DNA from: Enoplolaimus lenunculus | Taxonomy: Eukaryota; Nematoda; Enoplea; Enoplida; Thoracostomopsidae | DNA: 64,000 nucleotides | Assembly (NCBI GenBank): GCA_030248215.1 | Contig: JASANG010001771.1 | Span: 119,190-183,189, forward strand | Reading direction: 5' to 3' | Shown: in pieces, positions 51,901 to 61,385 of the stretch | Layout of the letters: the number at the start of each line of letters is the position of its first letter | Numbering within the stretch: the first letter of the stretch is position 1 | The notes under the pieces: model-generated | What the model was told of the DNA's origin: nothing | Database searches by the model: none | The model's input: the letters and a program-made list of their open reading frames with translations, nothing else | Translations under genes and position numbers: made by a program

Positions 51901-54900
51901 TAATAGCGAAGCGCTGAATTGAATTGCGTCGTTTTTGCGTTGGTATTGGTTTGGCGCACATAATCTAATTACTATTAAATTTTGAATTTTGATTAATGTC
52001 ATGCGGGGTTCACGTTATACCGGGGCAACTTGGGACACGTTTTGTCCCTATTAGTCTATTGGTTGCATTTTGTCTGCTAATAGACCCTATATTGTATTCA
52101 AAAAATCGTAATTGTCTGCTATCATCATGAGTAGGTCACCTTTAGTCCTTCAATATCATATGATATTCGACGTATTGTCAGCGAATATCATGACATATTT
52201 TCAAATGTCTGCATACTTGAGGTAACATATACAAATTGTCCTTTTGAATATCATATAATACTAGAATTTAAAATTTGAACTTTTTAATTATAACAGTGTT
52301 AGCGATTTTGTATCGGAAATGGATTTGCAAAGGAATATTTGCTATTTAAAGCATATTTGTGCCGCTGCCGTCCATCTTTTCATCCATTTATAGTACCCAA
52401 ACGTTACACCGTCCCGCTGAATATCATATGATATTCGTTGAAATTTTGGAATATCATATGATATTCGCATAAATATCCTACAGTATCATGTGACATACCG
52501 TCCCTTGTACACATTGATCATTTGAGAGCGGTGGTTTGTAAGCTAATGTCATATGACATTCGAGTTTTGTCTGTTGACCCGATATAAGTGCCAAAATTTT
52601 AACGTTGATGGCGAATCAACATGGGACAAACCGTGTCCCGCCTGCCCCGGTTATAACGTGAAGCCCGCATTAGGCTTACAGATAAAGCTTGTGGGGGATC
52701 GCACAACCGCGACCAGGCGACTTCTATCATTGTTATTATTATTTTCATTATTATTATTATTAATATTATTATTATTATTATTATTATTTAAGCTTTTCAG
52801 TTTTAAGGTTTGCTAGATATTATACTTCTACACTGAATGTGACCAATTACATAAGCATACGTACTGTTATAAGAGTGATCATCGATTCTTTGTTAGAAAA
52901 TAACAAAAATATGTATTTCAATCAGTAATAACAATTAATATTGCATATCAAATTGCAGCAACTTTTTACTACTCACCCCCCAAGAGCAAAATTTCTCATC
53001 ACGCAAAAAATTTTATTTAATTGGTGTACAGATGTCACTGCACCCAGCGCCTCTAAATCTTAGTAGATTTAGGCTTTCGGCAGCTGGAATCACATTTCTG
53101 TGAAAATGTGTGAGCTCTCGGGCTGCATAGAAATTCTGGGAATAATATCTCGGCGGAAAGACCCCGTGCAAGCTTGTGTCGGTAGACACAGCTTTGATTC
53201 GGAAGGCTCTGAGCCAAAATATGCGGCCCTTGAAGTTTCGGTGTCCTGGAGAGTTGCTACGGGCATGTGTGCACAGGTTGGACAATTGCTGAAAATCGAA
53301 ATGTTAAGCAGACTTTTCAGATCTGTCCGGTTGGAGCTGTAAGTGCTCTCGTGGCCCGGAAAGTATGAAAACAGTTCTGAATAGGTGATATTGTATCGGT
53401 TCGAGACTAATTTCAGTATTTTTGGGTCGAAAACAGTAGTTTCGGATAACTCGAATTTTGTGAAATATCGTTTTGATCTGAATTTTACCAAATTCAGATA
53501 TTTCGGCTGTAAAACTGTGTAATAGGTTTGTAAATGTGCTGAATTTGATGAAATGCATCTAAAAACACTAAATTCTACCTAAATTTTCGTTTTCTGCGTA
53601 TTTGAAAACCTACAGAAAAATTTCGATTACCATCGAAATTATTGTGATTATTAGCTATGTTGAATAATCGTTTCCTTGGCTTGTTTTTAATATGGCGGCT
53701 GTATGTGTAGTTTAGAGTAATACGTGAATTTTGAATATTGCGATTATTGTATTTTGCGTAATATAGAAAGTAGTTTATTTGCGTAGGAGGTTTTGTATAG
53801 TTTTGCTGAGTTGTCGGTTGGGTTCTCTGAAATTGTGTAAAACATAGGTTAATTTGATGTGTTTACCGAAACCGGTTATGCAAAATTACTAATTTTGCAT
53901 AATCCAAAAAACTTTCGCTCACTCGTCGCTGACCTGTCTAAAATTTGGGGGATTTGAGTATCATTTTTGCAACGCCGTTTTTGTAGTTTTGGCTTTGATA
54001 AGTGGATTAGTGGGTGGATTTGAATTTTGTGTTTTAAAATGCAGAATATTACGGGGTTAAATAATTCCCTGCGGCAGCAGCGGAGTTGGACCTGGGCGAC
54101 CGGGGAGGATTTGTGTCACTGGTCAGCGGCGGAATCCCCGTTCTGGTCTGGGTTGTCACAAGCAAATCCGCAGATTCGGCCGTTACCACGGCCCGAATCG
54201 GTCATCCCTGAATTATTGGTAAGAGTTATTTATTTACTTGCTTACACCATGGTCATTGCGTTACACCGGTGTTTAACTGCTCTTGAGATTATCGAGAAGG
54301 TTAAACCCGGTCGATAAGTTGTCGTGTTATTTATTTTTAGCCGTGGGGTAGAATTACAGCTAAGATTATTGGTGGGCAATTAATTTTATTCGGTTGAAAT
54401 GGCAAGAAGTACACCATCGTCCCCGTTAAATCCTGAAGCTGACGAGTTTCAGCCTTCCACATCTGGGGTTCGGTGGGCGGTAGCTCACTTAACGCCGGAG
54501 GTCGAAGCTGAGCTCGAGGCTCTGCGAATGCGTAACGCCGAGGAGGATGCGCTGGTAAGACTTGCTCTATTTCTTTAGCTCGGGTGTACTTGTTGCCAGG
54601 ATTTAGGCGTTAGTTTTCTTAACCCAGTGTTACATGTTATTTTTGCTAATAAACTAATAGGTTGAGTTCTTGCACATAGTATTTACTTCACACACACACG
54701 TTTACCCATTCACTTTGATGTCGGGTCCGGGACTACCGCCCCGTCCCCGTTTCTTTGTAAATATCGTTGTTGAATTAACCCGCATTTTTCTTGTGTCCCT
54801 GAGTGCTTACGCTAGTCACGCATGCGCTGAGCTTGGGGTTGATTCAAATTACCTGAGTTCTCAAAGGTTGTAATCGAGGTGCTAGTTGAATTTGCGCACC

Positions 54901-57900
54901 TAAAACGTTTTACCGATCTGCCTGTGGAAATTTTACCTGAGTTGAATTTGTCGCAGAGTTTTATATTAGTAGCAGATAGTTTTGGTTTTTGTTCAATGAG
55001 ATTTTTGCGATGCGACCGAAGCCGGCTAGTTGAAAAGTTTGCCCCGTTTTATAAAATCAGATTTCTAGTGTCGCGCTGATATTTTCGTATGAAGTTTAAT
55101 CATTTGGAAATCTGCGGCGCTCATAAGCCGCTGTTATTCGCGCCGGCTTAATTTTGCTTGATTGTCACTCGGTAGGGTGACAAGGTGCATTTTCTAGTCA
55201 GATCTGTAGGTAGGATCTTGCAGTATGGGTGATTCGGATTGTGTGCAGATTTTGGCGATTGGCAACTTAAGAGGACGCTTACGCTTAAGGTGTTCGGCTG
55301 GATTTCCTCTTTCCATTGGAATACTTTTGAGCTAAGTGAAGTTGCTGTCTCGAAAGATGTGTACAATCTGACTCGGCTATATTGGGGAGACTACTGATTT
55401 TGCGGATCCCCGTGATTCCCTGTGTCGGTGACTTTGGAACGAACCTACCCCAGTCGCGGGCCTAGCGTACTACATCGCATTCGAATATTTTTCAACCGCA
55501 TAAGCAGAAAGTTGCCGAGGGTAGGCGGCGCCTTTTTACTTTCTGACTTATAATTGGGTACTCATGAGGGATGTGGCCCCCTCAGCCGCTCGCGAATTTA
55601 AGGGACCTTAATAAGCAGGTTGGGGAGCGATCGCCGCCCAAACCCCCACATTACGCAATAAATCATTGGAACGCTTAAGATTTCGTATGAAGTGCTTCTG
55701 GCGTTCTAGTATGTGTTCTGCTTAGTGCGGGGGGGCTTGAGAAGAGCGGCCGCCACCCGCGTTCACGTTTCTGGTACGTCTGTAAATGAGTAGGTTTAGA
55801 TTCTAGATTACATTTTTTGCTTAGGCTTAGGCTTAGGCTTAGGCTTAGGAAACACTTTTGTAACGCTTAGGCTTAGGCTTATGCTTATGCGGGGTTCACG
55901 TTATAACCCGGGCAGGCGGGACACGGTTTGTCCCATGTTGATTCGGCGTCAACGTTCAAATTTGGGCTCTTATATCGGGTCAACAGACAAAACTCGAATG
56001 CCATATGACATTAGCTTACAAACCACCGCTCTCAAATGATCAATGTGTACAAGGGACGGTATGTCATGTGACACTGTCGGACATTTATGCGAATATCATA
56101 TGATATTCCGAAATTCAACGAATATCATATGATATTCAGCGGGTCAGTGTAACCTTTATGTACTAATAAATGAATAAAAAGTTGGACGGCAGAGGCATAA
56201 ACGTGCTTTAAATACCAAATACATGCCTGCAAATCGTTTCCGACCCAAAATCGCCTAAAATCACAGTTTGATAATTCAAAAATTCCAATTTCAAATTCTA
56301 GTATCATATGCTATTCAACAGGACAATTTGGGTATGTTACCTCAACTATGCAGACATTTGAAAATATATCATATGATATTCGCAGATAATACCTCGAATA
56401 TCATATGATATTGAAGGACAAAAGGTGACCTACACATGATATTAGCAGACAAATACGAATTTTTGAATACGATATGGGGTCTACAAGCAGACATAATGTG
56501 ACCCAATAGACTAATAGGGACAAAACGTGTCCCAAGCTGCCCCGGTTATAACGTAAACCCCGCATTAGGCTTAGGAATACGCTTAATCTACTGCTACGCC
56601 CCTAAAAGTAACATTGACTCTGCTTAGCATTCCTTGGAACTGGGGGGTTGAGGAGCGATAGCGTGCCTCCCTGATTGGAAAGTAAAAAAGTGCCTCTATT
56701 ACGCATTACATACTTGTACGTTCTATTGGCCAACGTTCTTTGTATTATATTGACAACGAAAAATGAACTGAAAATTTTCCTCCCACAGTTCAGGTATATG
56801 GAGGGTAGTGAAAAAGCGCCCAAACTTACGACCCTTGGGTATTCTTATTTCACATATTTTTCCGGTTTAAGGCTTAGGCTAAGCTTGTGGTTTGGTAAAC
56901 GTGTATGAACTTCTAATTTTAATATTCATGGTTAATTTAAATATTGGTTATCAGCCATATTGCGAGGTAAAATGAATATGTGGATTTTGGAAGAAGCTGT
57001 TGTTTTTGTTCTTACGGTTTTTCTGTTGTTAAAGTAAAGTGCGCAGTTTATTTAATAAGATTCTTAAAATATCGTTACTAGTCTTCCTGTTGGTACACGC
57101 ACAACCGCTTCAAAAAACTGTAGCCTAAGCCTGCCGAGCCTAATCATGCGATGTGTACAAGAGCTAAAATGACACTTTCAGACTGTAAAACCAAACCAAC
57201 ACCGATTGGAATTTGTGAAGGTGCTGGATTAATTGCTCGACGACACGATTGCCGGAATAAATGCATTGCAGTGTATGTAAAGGATCGAACAGTGAAAATG
57301 GTGCAAGCCGAATGTGCGAAGACTCGACAAGCGTGGAATTTTACAAAATTATGCACGTGTCACCTGTGTTCACTTCCTGGTCCAGGTATTTTATTTCCGG
57401 GGTCCATGTATAGAACTGGGCCGAAACAGTAGTATAAGCATATTCCTAAGCCTAAGCCTAAAGCCTAAGCGTAAGGATAAGCCTATTCCTACGCCTAAGC
57501 CTAAGCCTAAGCTTAAGCCTAAGCCTAAGCAAAAAAATTAGTCTAAAGCTTGACTCTATTATAGCCCCTCCGGGAAACGATCCGGCGCTGTTCTATACAT
57601 GGGCCATTTCCGGATAATACTTATTTACTTCTTAAACAAACGCTTCAGTGAATTGAAGTTGATACCAACTATTCTTAGGACGCGAAGGTAGACTAAGTGG
57701 GAGTACTTTCCAGGCAAATGCCTCCCACACATCGTGTAGTTGATACCTACTATTGTTTGGGCACGAAGGAAGACTAAAATTTTAGGGGGTCAAGTCAATT
57801 TGAAACGCAGAAAATGCTGTTATCTTTACGAACGGCGATATTTGAAGCGTTCGGGGGTGCACACCTGTATATTTAATGAACAGAAAGTAGAGCTGGGGCG

Positions 57901-59110
57901 GACAAAACCCAGTACAAAAGCTTAATTTTGATGGTTCCGTTTGGCTTCAAGTGCACACTCAGCTCAGACTGGGCGACCGCAGTTTCATAGAGCGTTGTGC
58001 TACCCTGGCCTCTACCCGGCTGTTAATTAAGCGTAAGCATAACACTTCAATTGGTGAGGGAAGTAAACAAACCTATTATGTAAAATTAAATTCAGATATT
58101 AAAAATCTTAAATGCATTTCAAGTTTGAGGATATATATCAGTCAGGGTGCAACCGGAATTATAAAATACCACAACTGGAACCGGGAAGTTAAAAAATACC
58201 GGAACTGGAAAACAACAAAAAATATTTGTTAACAAAAAAAATCATTTTTAACGATATTTTATAACTTTTAATGGTGTAAAACACAGCATTTAGTATGCCA
58301 AAATTTTGCACCAAATGCAGTACCTGGAAACGTATGATAAAATATGGAGTGTGACACAAATTGAAATTTTTGGCAATACACACTCCAGACAATTTTAGAA
58401 TAATAAACTATATATTGCCAATGTTTCTTAAATTTTCGAATCACAAAAATGTTCAATACCGAAATTACCGAAAAATTCCGGTGAAAAAATACCGGTTGAT
58501 TACCGGAACCGGATAGTAAAAAATACATGAGTTACACATATTGTGTCATATGTGACCATAATGTCACCACACAAGCTATTAATTATCTTATTTTATGCTT
58601 GTTGCAAAACACAAAACAGTAAAATTGCATTTGACATTTCCAGAGTCGTTTAGACAGTTCTTTGCCATAAACAGTTTGTAAAATTAAGGATTAACACAGT
58701 TCCTTTAATCGCACAAATTTCTTTTTAACGTTTGTCAAAACGCTACTTTCGCATCAATATTCCATTTTTTCAAAACCGCAATAATTGTTTTGTATTTTTG
58801 ACACGAGTCCTTAATAAAATTTGTAGCATTAGACTGTTCAAATCCGTCCGGATACTACAACGACTATGCGCTGCCACTGTATTACTTCGGTAATTCATGT
58901 CGAAATTTGCGAACCGAAAATGAAGCTCGTAAAAGTGCTTCTGAAGCTGTTTCGGACTGCAAACAATCGTATAAACAATGGTACGACAAAAACGGCAAAG
59001 AAATGGAATCTTGCGGCGCTCTGCCTGGAGGCGGAGTTATCAGCGGGTTTTATGGCCGCCGGAAAGGAAAGAAGGTCACCATTCCGCCGAGAGATTGGCG
59101 TAAGAAATAA
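39936..59110 (+). CDS. Gene 3: secreted 8-Cys multi-module protein, paralogue of gene 2 (exons 39936-39996, 41551-41814, 42285-42494, 44327-44383, 45060-45281, 46377-46415, 57182-57385, 58833-59110)
   Basis: Eight exons with phase-1 introns join into a 444-codon frame. Order, phase and nearly every exon length match gene 2; exon 5 is one codon and exon 8 two codons shorter. It has a signal peptide (MLFLACLVLILVTAEA), modules at 21-108, 109-178, 198-271 and 285-352, linkers at 179-197 and 272-284, and a 4-Cys C-terminal domain at 353-444 ending PPRDWRKK. All 32 module Cys are kept. Intron 6 is 10.8 kb and contains a 4.3 kb satellite, an unassigned GC-richer region and Harbinger-like MITEs. The stop TAA overlaps an AATAAA. 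A P2 MITE abuts the donor of exon 5. As with gene 2, the family is unrecognised and an extracellular role is inferred from signal and disulfides. Confidence 0.8.
40374..40572. mobile_element. TTAGGC-core MITE in gene 3 intron 1
   Basis: Ends 'ggccaatgtagaaacaacaggag' and 'ccgctcctgatctttaaatgggcc', with two CCTAAG blocks. Confidence 0.7.
41551..41814 (+). CDS. Gene 3 exon 2, 8-Cys module A
   Basis: Acceptor 'tgtgtgtatag', donor TCCAG|GTAACT. Begins ECQSNTVGSC and keeps the extra 26-residue tail. Confidence 0.8.
41975..42040. mobile_element. TTAGGC-core MITE right-end fragment
   Basis: 'ttctagtcttacagaaaaacccttccgcctctgatctttacatgggcc' is the subtype A right end without core. Confidence 0.5.
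42285..42494 (+). CDS. Gene 3 exon 3, 8-Cys module B
   Basis: Acceptor 'tctattttag', donor TTTCG|GTAAGA. Two residues differ from gene 2 (Arg to Pro, Thr to Asn). Confidence 0.85.
42665..42870. mobile_element. Decayed P2 MITE fragment
   Basis: 'tactgtagtaacccaaataag' at 42675 and 'agtctgaatcagtagtact' match the left end of an inverted P2 copy. Confidence 0.45.
42912..43052. mobile_element. Short TTAGGC-core MITE in gene 3 intron 3
   Basis: Compact copy with both ends ('gacccttgtaaagatcaggggtgg', 'ccgcccctgttcattacattggcc') and five perfect TTAGGC units. Confidence 0.75.
43180..43275. mobile_element. P2 MITE right-end fragment
   Basis: 'cacaaccgaatagcaagg' to 'cccctcatattcgggtcct' corresponds to the last 90 bp of an inverted P2. 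Confidence 0.45.
43461..43866 (+). mobile_element. P2 MITE in gene 3 intron 3
   Basis: Ends TA-CTGTAGTAACCCGAATAAG and CTCGGGTCAATACAG-TA, about 405 bp with the standard interior. Confidence 0.75.
44327..44383 (+). CDS. Gene 3 exon 4, linker exon (19 aa)
   Basis: Acceptor 'cattttatag', donor TTGCAG|GTTAGG (weak +3). Encodes DELGQLPKMKYEMVRNELA. The donor lies 8 bp from a foldback element. Confidence 0.75.
44391..44602. mobile_element. Foldback MITE (family FC)
   Basis: 'ggtccatattctcaaatgcgtatagcacct' and 'aggtgctacatgcatttgagaatacggtcc' are inverted ends of a 212 bp element, the best copy of this family. Confidence 0.7.
45060..45281 (+). CDS. Gene 3 exon 5, 8-Cys module C
   Basis: Acceptor 'gttcgtttttcag', donor CCAAG|GTACTG. 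Begins DCFLVSKVNGYC, ends CFCYRCAPHSLNIQG. The first intron bases are shared with the end of a P2 MITE. Confidence 0.8.
45285..45723 (+). mobile_element. P2 MITE abutting the exon 5 donor of gene 3
   Basis: Left end CTGTAGTGACCCGAATAAG follows TA at 45283-45284; right end 'cttattcgggtcaataca' is followed by ata. The left TA lies within the donor sequence G|GTA. Confidence 0.8.
46156..46306. mobile_element. TTAGGC-core MITE in gene 3 intron 5
   Basis: Ends 'ggccaatgtaaagaacaggggctg' and 'ttcgcctttgacctttacatggtcc', one short core block. Confidence 0.7.
46377..46415 (+). CDS. Gene 3 exon 6, microexon linker (13 aa)
   Basis: Acceptor 'ttatatttcag', donor CAAGG|GTTCGT. Encodes LDETYASSFVIK plus split codons. 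Confidence 0.7.
46480..50828 (+). repeat. Satellite array, ~179-180 bp monomers, about 24 copies
   Basis: The word 'ctcaactgcttataat' returns every 179 or 180 bp from about 46570 to 50705. Monomers contain 'gaatagcactctaaatga', 'accgtaac-caaaaattacg-gagttat' and 'aaattcggcg-aaattgtagtgtaaattgtaat'. The first two are the most diverged. Internal variants repeat in register, giving higher-order units. The array ends abruptly inside a Harbinger-like MITE sequence. It lies wholly in intron 6 of gene 3. Confidence 0.95.
50829..51226 (+). mobile_element. Right half of a Harbinger-like MITE
   Basis: From 'gaatttttgaattatgaacctgtgg' to GAAGCCCGCA it matches the complete elements. The left half is replaced by the satellite. 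Confidence 0.75.
50829..51512 (+). repeat. Direct repeat unit 1 (~684 bp)
   Basis: Contains the MITE right half, a 'ggatcgcacaaccgcgaccaggcgac' segment and an (ATT)n microsatellite at about 51285-51342. It ends 'gcatatcaaattg'. The same string of parts occurs at 52270-52954. Confidence 0.8.
51595..51790 (+). repeat. Dispersed repeat, copy 1
   Basis: The segment around 'accggccgcgttttactaaatcagagc' is repeated in reverse at 63855-64000, covering at least 140 bp with a few differences. Not coding. Confidence 0.7.
52002..52669 (+). mobile_element. Harbinger-like MITE, near complete
   Basis: Ends TGCGGGGTTCACGTTAT and CGTGAAGCCCGCA; flanks are TCA and TTA, so the duplication has one mismatch. 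Confidence 0.75.
52270..52954 (+). repeat. Direct repeat unit 2
   Basis: Right half of the MITE plus the same 285 bp of flank with an (ATT)n run at 52727-52790, nearly identical to 50829-51512. Confidence 0.8.
53045..53330 (+). repeat. Dispersed repeat copy (inverse of 36095-36425)
   Basis: Begins near 'tttcggcagctggaatcacatttctg' and aligns with the reverse complement of the copy in gene 2 intron 7. Conserved blocks suggest a former coding or functional segment, but no domain is recognised. Confidence 0.55.
53880..55750. other. Unassigned GC-richer region with possible exons
   Basis: Base composition and CpG content rise here. Two plus-strand frames end in good donors: 54039-54219 (starting MQNITGLNN, ending PESVIPELL|gtaaga) and 54399-54554 (starting MARSTPSSPLNPEADEF, Glu-rich, ending EDAL|gtaaga). 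Neither resembles a family I know, nor the 8-Cys genes. It could be an unrelated gene inside intron 6 of gene 3 or a piece of an old mobile element. Confidence 0.3.
55764..56622. mobile_element. TTAGGC-core MITE (subtype B) interrupted by a Harbinger-like MITE
   Basis: Left piece 55764-55887 ('cgttcacgtttctggtacgtctg' and TTAGGC block) and right piece 56565-56622 ('aatacgcttaatctactgctacgcccctaaaagtaacattgac') form one element split in its TTAGGC block. Confidence 0.7.
55888..56564 (-). mobile_element. Harbinger-like MITE, complete, inverted
   Basis: 677 bp with TGCGGGGTTCACG and ACCCCGCA ends and TTA on both sides (55885-55887, 56565-56567). Opposite orientation to the other copies. Confidence 0.8.
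57182..57385 (+). CDS. Gene 3 exon 7, 8-Cys module D
   Basis: Acceptor 'gacactttcag', donor GTCCAG|GTATTT. Begins DCKTKPTPIGIC, ends CTCHLCSLPGPG. It is well conserved with gene 2 despite the 10.8 kb intron before it. Confidence 0.8.
57401..57605. mobile_element. TTAGGC-core MITE 15 bp after gene 3 exon 7
   Basis: Ends 'ggtccatgtatagaactgggccg' and 'ccggcgctgttctatacatgggcc', two CCTAAG blocks. Confidence 0.75.
58190..58530. repeat. Dispersed 'ACCGGAA' repeat, copy 2
   Basis: Matches 14340-14590; includes 'tttttggcaatacacactccagacaatttta' and 'ccggtgaaaaaataccgg'. Confidence 0.55.
58833..59110 (+). CDS. Gene 3 exon 8, C-terminal 4-Cys domain
   Basis: Acceptor 'tttgtagcattag', stop TAA at 59108. 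Starts DCSNPSGYYNDYALPLYY like gene 2; the Gly-rich segment after the last Cys differs most. Confidence 0.8.
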
Positions 59111-59783
59111 ATAATTATTGGGTCTCCTGTTTTTCAAGCATTTAAAGTATGCGTTTGGTGTTAAATGAGCAATCGTTGCAATTACCTTCAATTCAGGCAG
59201 ACTACCGCACTATTGAACCTAATGCAACTGAAAAGACGACGAGTCTTCTGGTTATTTGTTTACGTCCGCAAATCATTCACAATTTTTGTAAACAAACAAT
59301 AATATGAAGCTTTTATGTAAGCAAATAAATTATTCTATTTTAGGGGGGTGTATGAGCCAATTAGTGAAACTTTGTGTTGAGTATAAATCTGGTGGCCAAT
59401 ATAAAGATCACGGGCGGAACAGTATTAGCATATTCCTAAGTCTAAGCCTAATCCTAAGCCTAAGTGTAAGAATGAGTATATTCCTAAGCCTACTGTAGTG
59501 ACCCCAATAAGAGGGTGTGGGAAATAAGAGGGTCCCCATTTTGAGTCCCAATCAATAGTCCGTAAGCGGATAGAGTCCCTAAATCCTAATTAGAGTCCAT
59601 GAAGGTCAGTTATTCCTAACTGTAGTGCATAAATGACTGCAAGACTAAATAAAATTGAGTTTGAAACTTTAAAGCTCACTTAAATTTTGAAAGTACATTC
59701 CTAAGTATAACCTTGAATGATTGCTCAAGCTATGGACGCTACACAAATAAACCTTTAATTCAACGGATACTTGCAGTACCGGA

Positions 59784-61385
59784 CAGGGTTGTTGGCCTGA
59801 AAATAATTACCGCAAAAAATGTTTTTTTTTTTCATTTTTTCCTTTTTGTTCCGAGGGGGATGGAAAACAATGGAAAAAATTGGAAAAATATTAAATGATT
59901 CTTAAATGTAATTTGCAACTAAATATGACATAAAATAACGTTTTTGGACGGCATGTATCTAATTCACATGTAACGCATTAACATCGACCATGTGTATATG
60001 TCCGATAGGATACATTACTTGTTCTAAAAGAGCGAAAATTGCAGCATATGAATTTATAAATGGATTTCAGAATTGAAGCTTTGCCACGAGATTCAGTGTA
60101 ATGCTATATATGCATCTTGTTCGGTTCGCTCACCAGGTTTCAACGACAATGAGGTTAAAGTTAACCTCAAAATTTGTTTTGTCCAAAAATTAGACAACAT
60201 ACGTATATACCATTTGACACAGGTTGCGGAGCTATGACGAATACTGTTAAATGTGTCTCAGTTAGACGTGTGGCTAACGAGTTAACGTCAAATAACTAAA
60301 TTTGGCGTCGAATCATGTTCGTTGGAAGCGTACCAAATCAGTTATGCGGGGTTTACGTTATAACCGGGGCAGCTTGGGACACGTTTTGTCCCTATTAGAC
60401 TATTGGGTCACATTTTGTCTGCTTGTAGACCCCATATCGTATTCAAAAATTCGTATTTGTCTGCTAATATCATGTGTAGGTCACCTTTTGTCCTTCAATA
60501 TCATATGATATTCGAGGTATTGTCTGCGAATATCATATGATATATTTTCAAATGTCTGCATAGTTGAGGTAACATACCCAAATTGTCCTGTTGAATATCA
60601 TATGATACTAGAATTTGAAATTTGAATTTTTGAATTATGAAGCTGTGGTTTTTAGCGATTTTGTGCCGGAAACGATTTGCAGGCATTTATTTGGTATTTA
60701 AAGCACGTTTGTGCCTGTGTCGTCCAACTTTTCATTCATTTATTAGTACCCAAAGGTTACACTGTCCCGCTGAATATCATATGATATTGTTGAAATTTTG
60801 GAATATCATATGCGATTCGCATAAATGTCCGACAGTGTCACGTGACATACCATCCCTTGTAGACATTGATCATTTGAGAGCGGTGGTTGGTAAGCTAATG
60901 TCATATGACATTCGAGTTTTGTCTGTTGACCCGATATAAGTGCCCAAATCTTAATGTTGACGTCGAATAAACATGGGACAAACCGTGTCCCACCTGCCCC
61001 GGTTGTAACGTGAACCCCGCATTATTTGACAACAGCTCGTTAAGCAGACTTATGATTACAGAAAGTTGACCACTTGACTCAGCTCAGCAAACTGCGTCAA
61101 ATGATATATAATTTGTCCCGTGTCAAAACAAAATTTTGAGTCCCAAGGGGCTGAATTTGTGGCCTTAATCGAATTTTTCCAGAATTCAGATTTTGGTTAT
61201 GAAATGATTAGAGGATGTCCTCAGAAGCTCAAATATGCAAAGTTTTAAAATGCAAGCATTTTTGGGAAAACGCCAGCTAAGTGTGGTATAACCGACCACT
61301 AAACAAAGAATGATTTTTTCCATTTTTTTACCATTTTTTCCGGAAAAAATGGAAAAATCATTTTTTTCCGAAAAAAACAACCCTG
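59784..61385. mobile_element. Non-autonomous hAT element, third level
   Basis: Ends CAGGGTTGTT and AACAACCCTG are inverted and are typical of hAT elements. The flanks GTACCGGA (59776-59783) and GTACAGGA (61386-61393) fit an 8 bp duplication with one mismatch. Minus the inner insert it is about 925 bp with no transposase. Confidence 0.8.
60345..61021 (+). mobile_element. Harbinger-like MITE, innermost level
   Basis: TGCGGGGTTTACGTTATAAC to CGTGAACCCCGCA, 677 bp, flanked by TTA (60342-60344, 61022-61024). Confidence 0.8.
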
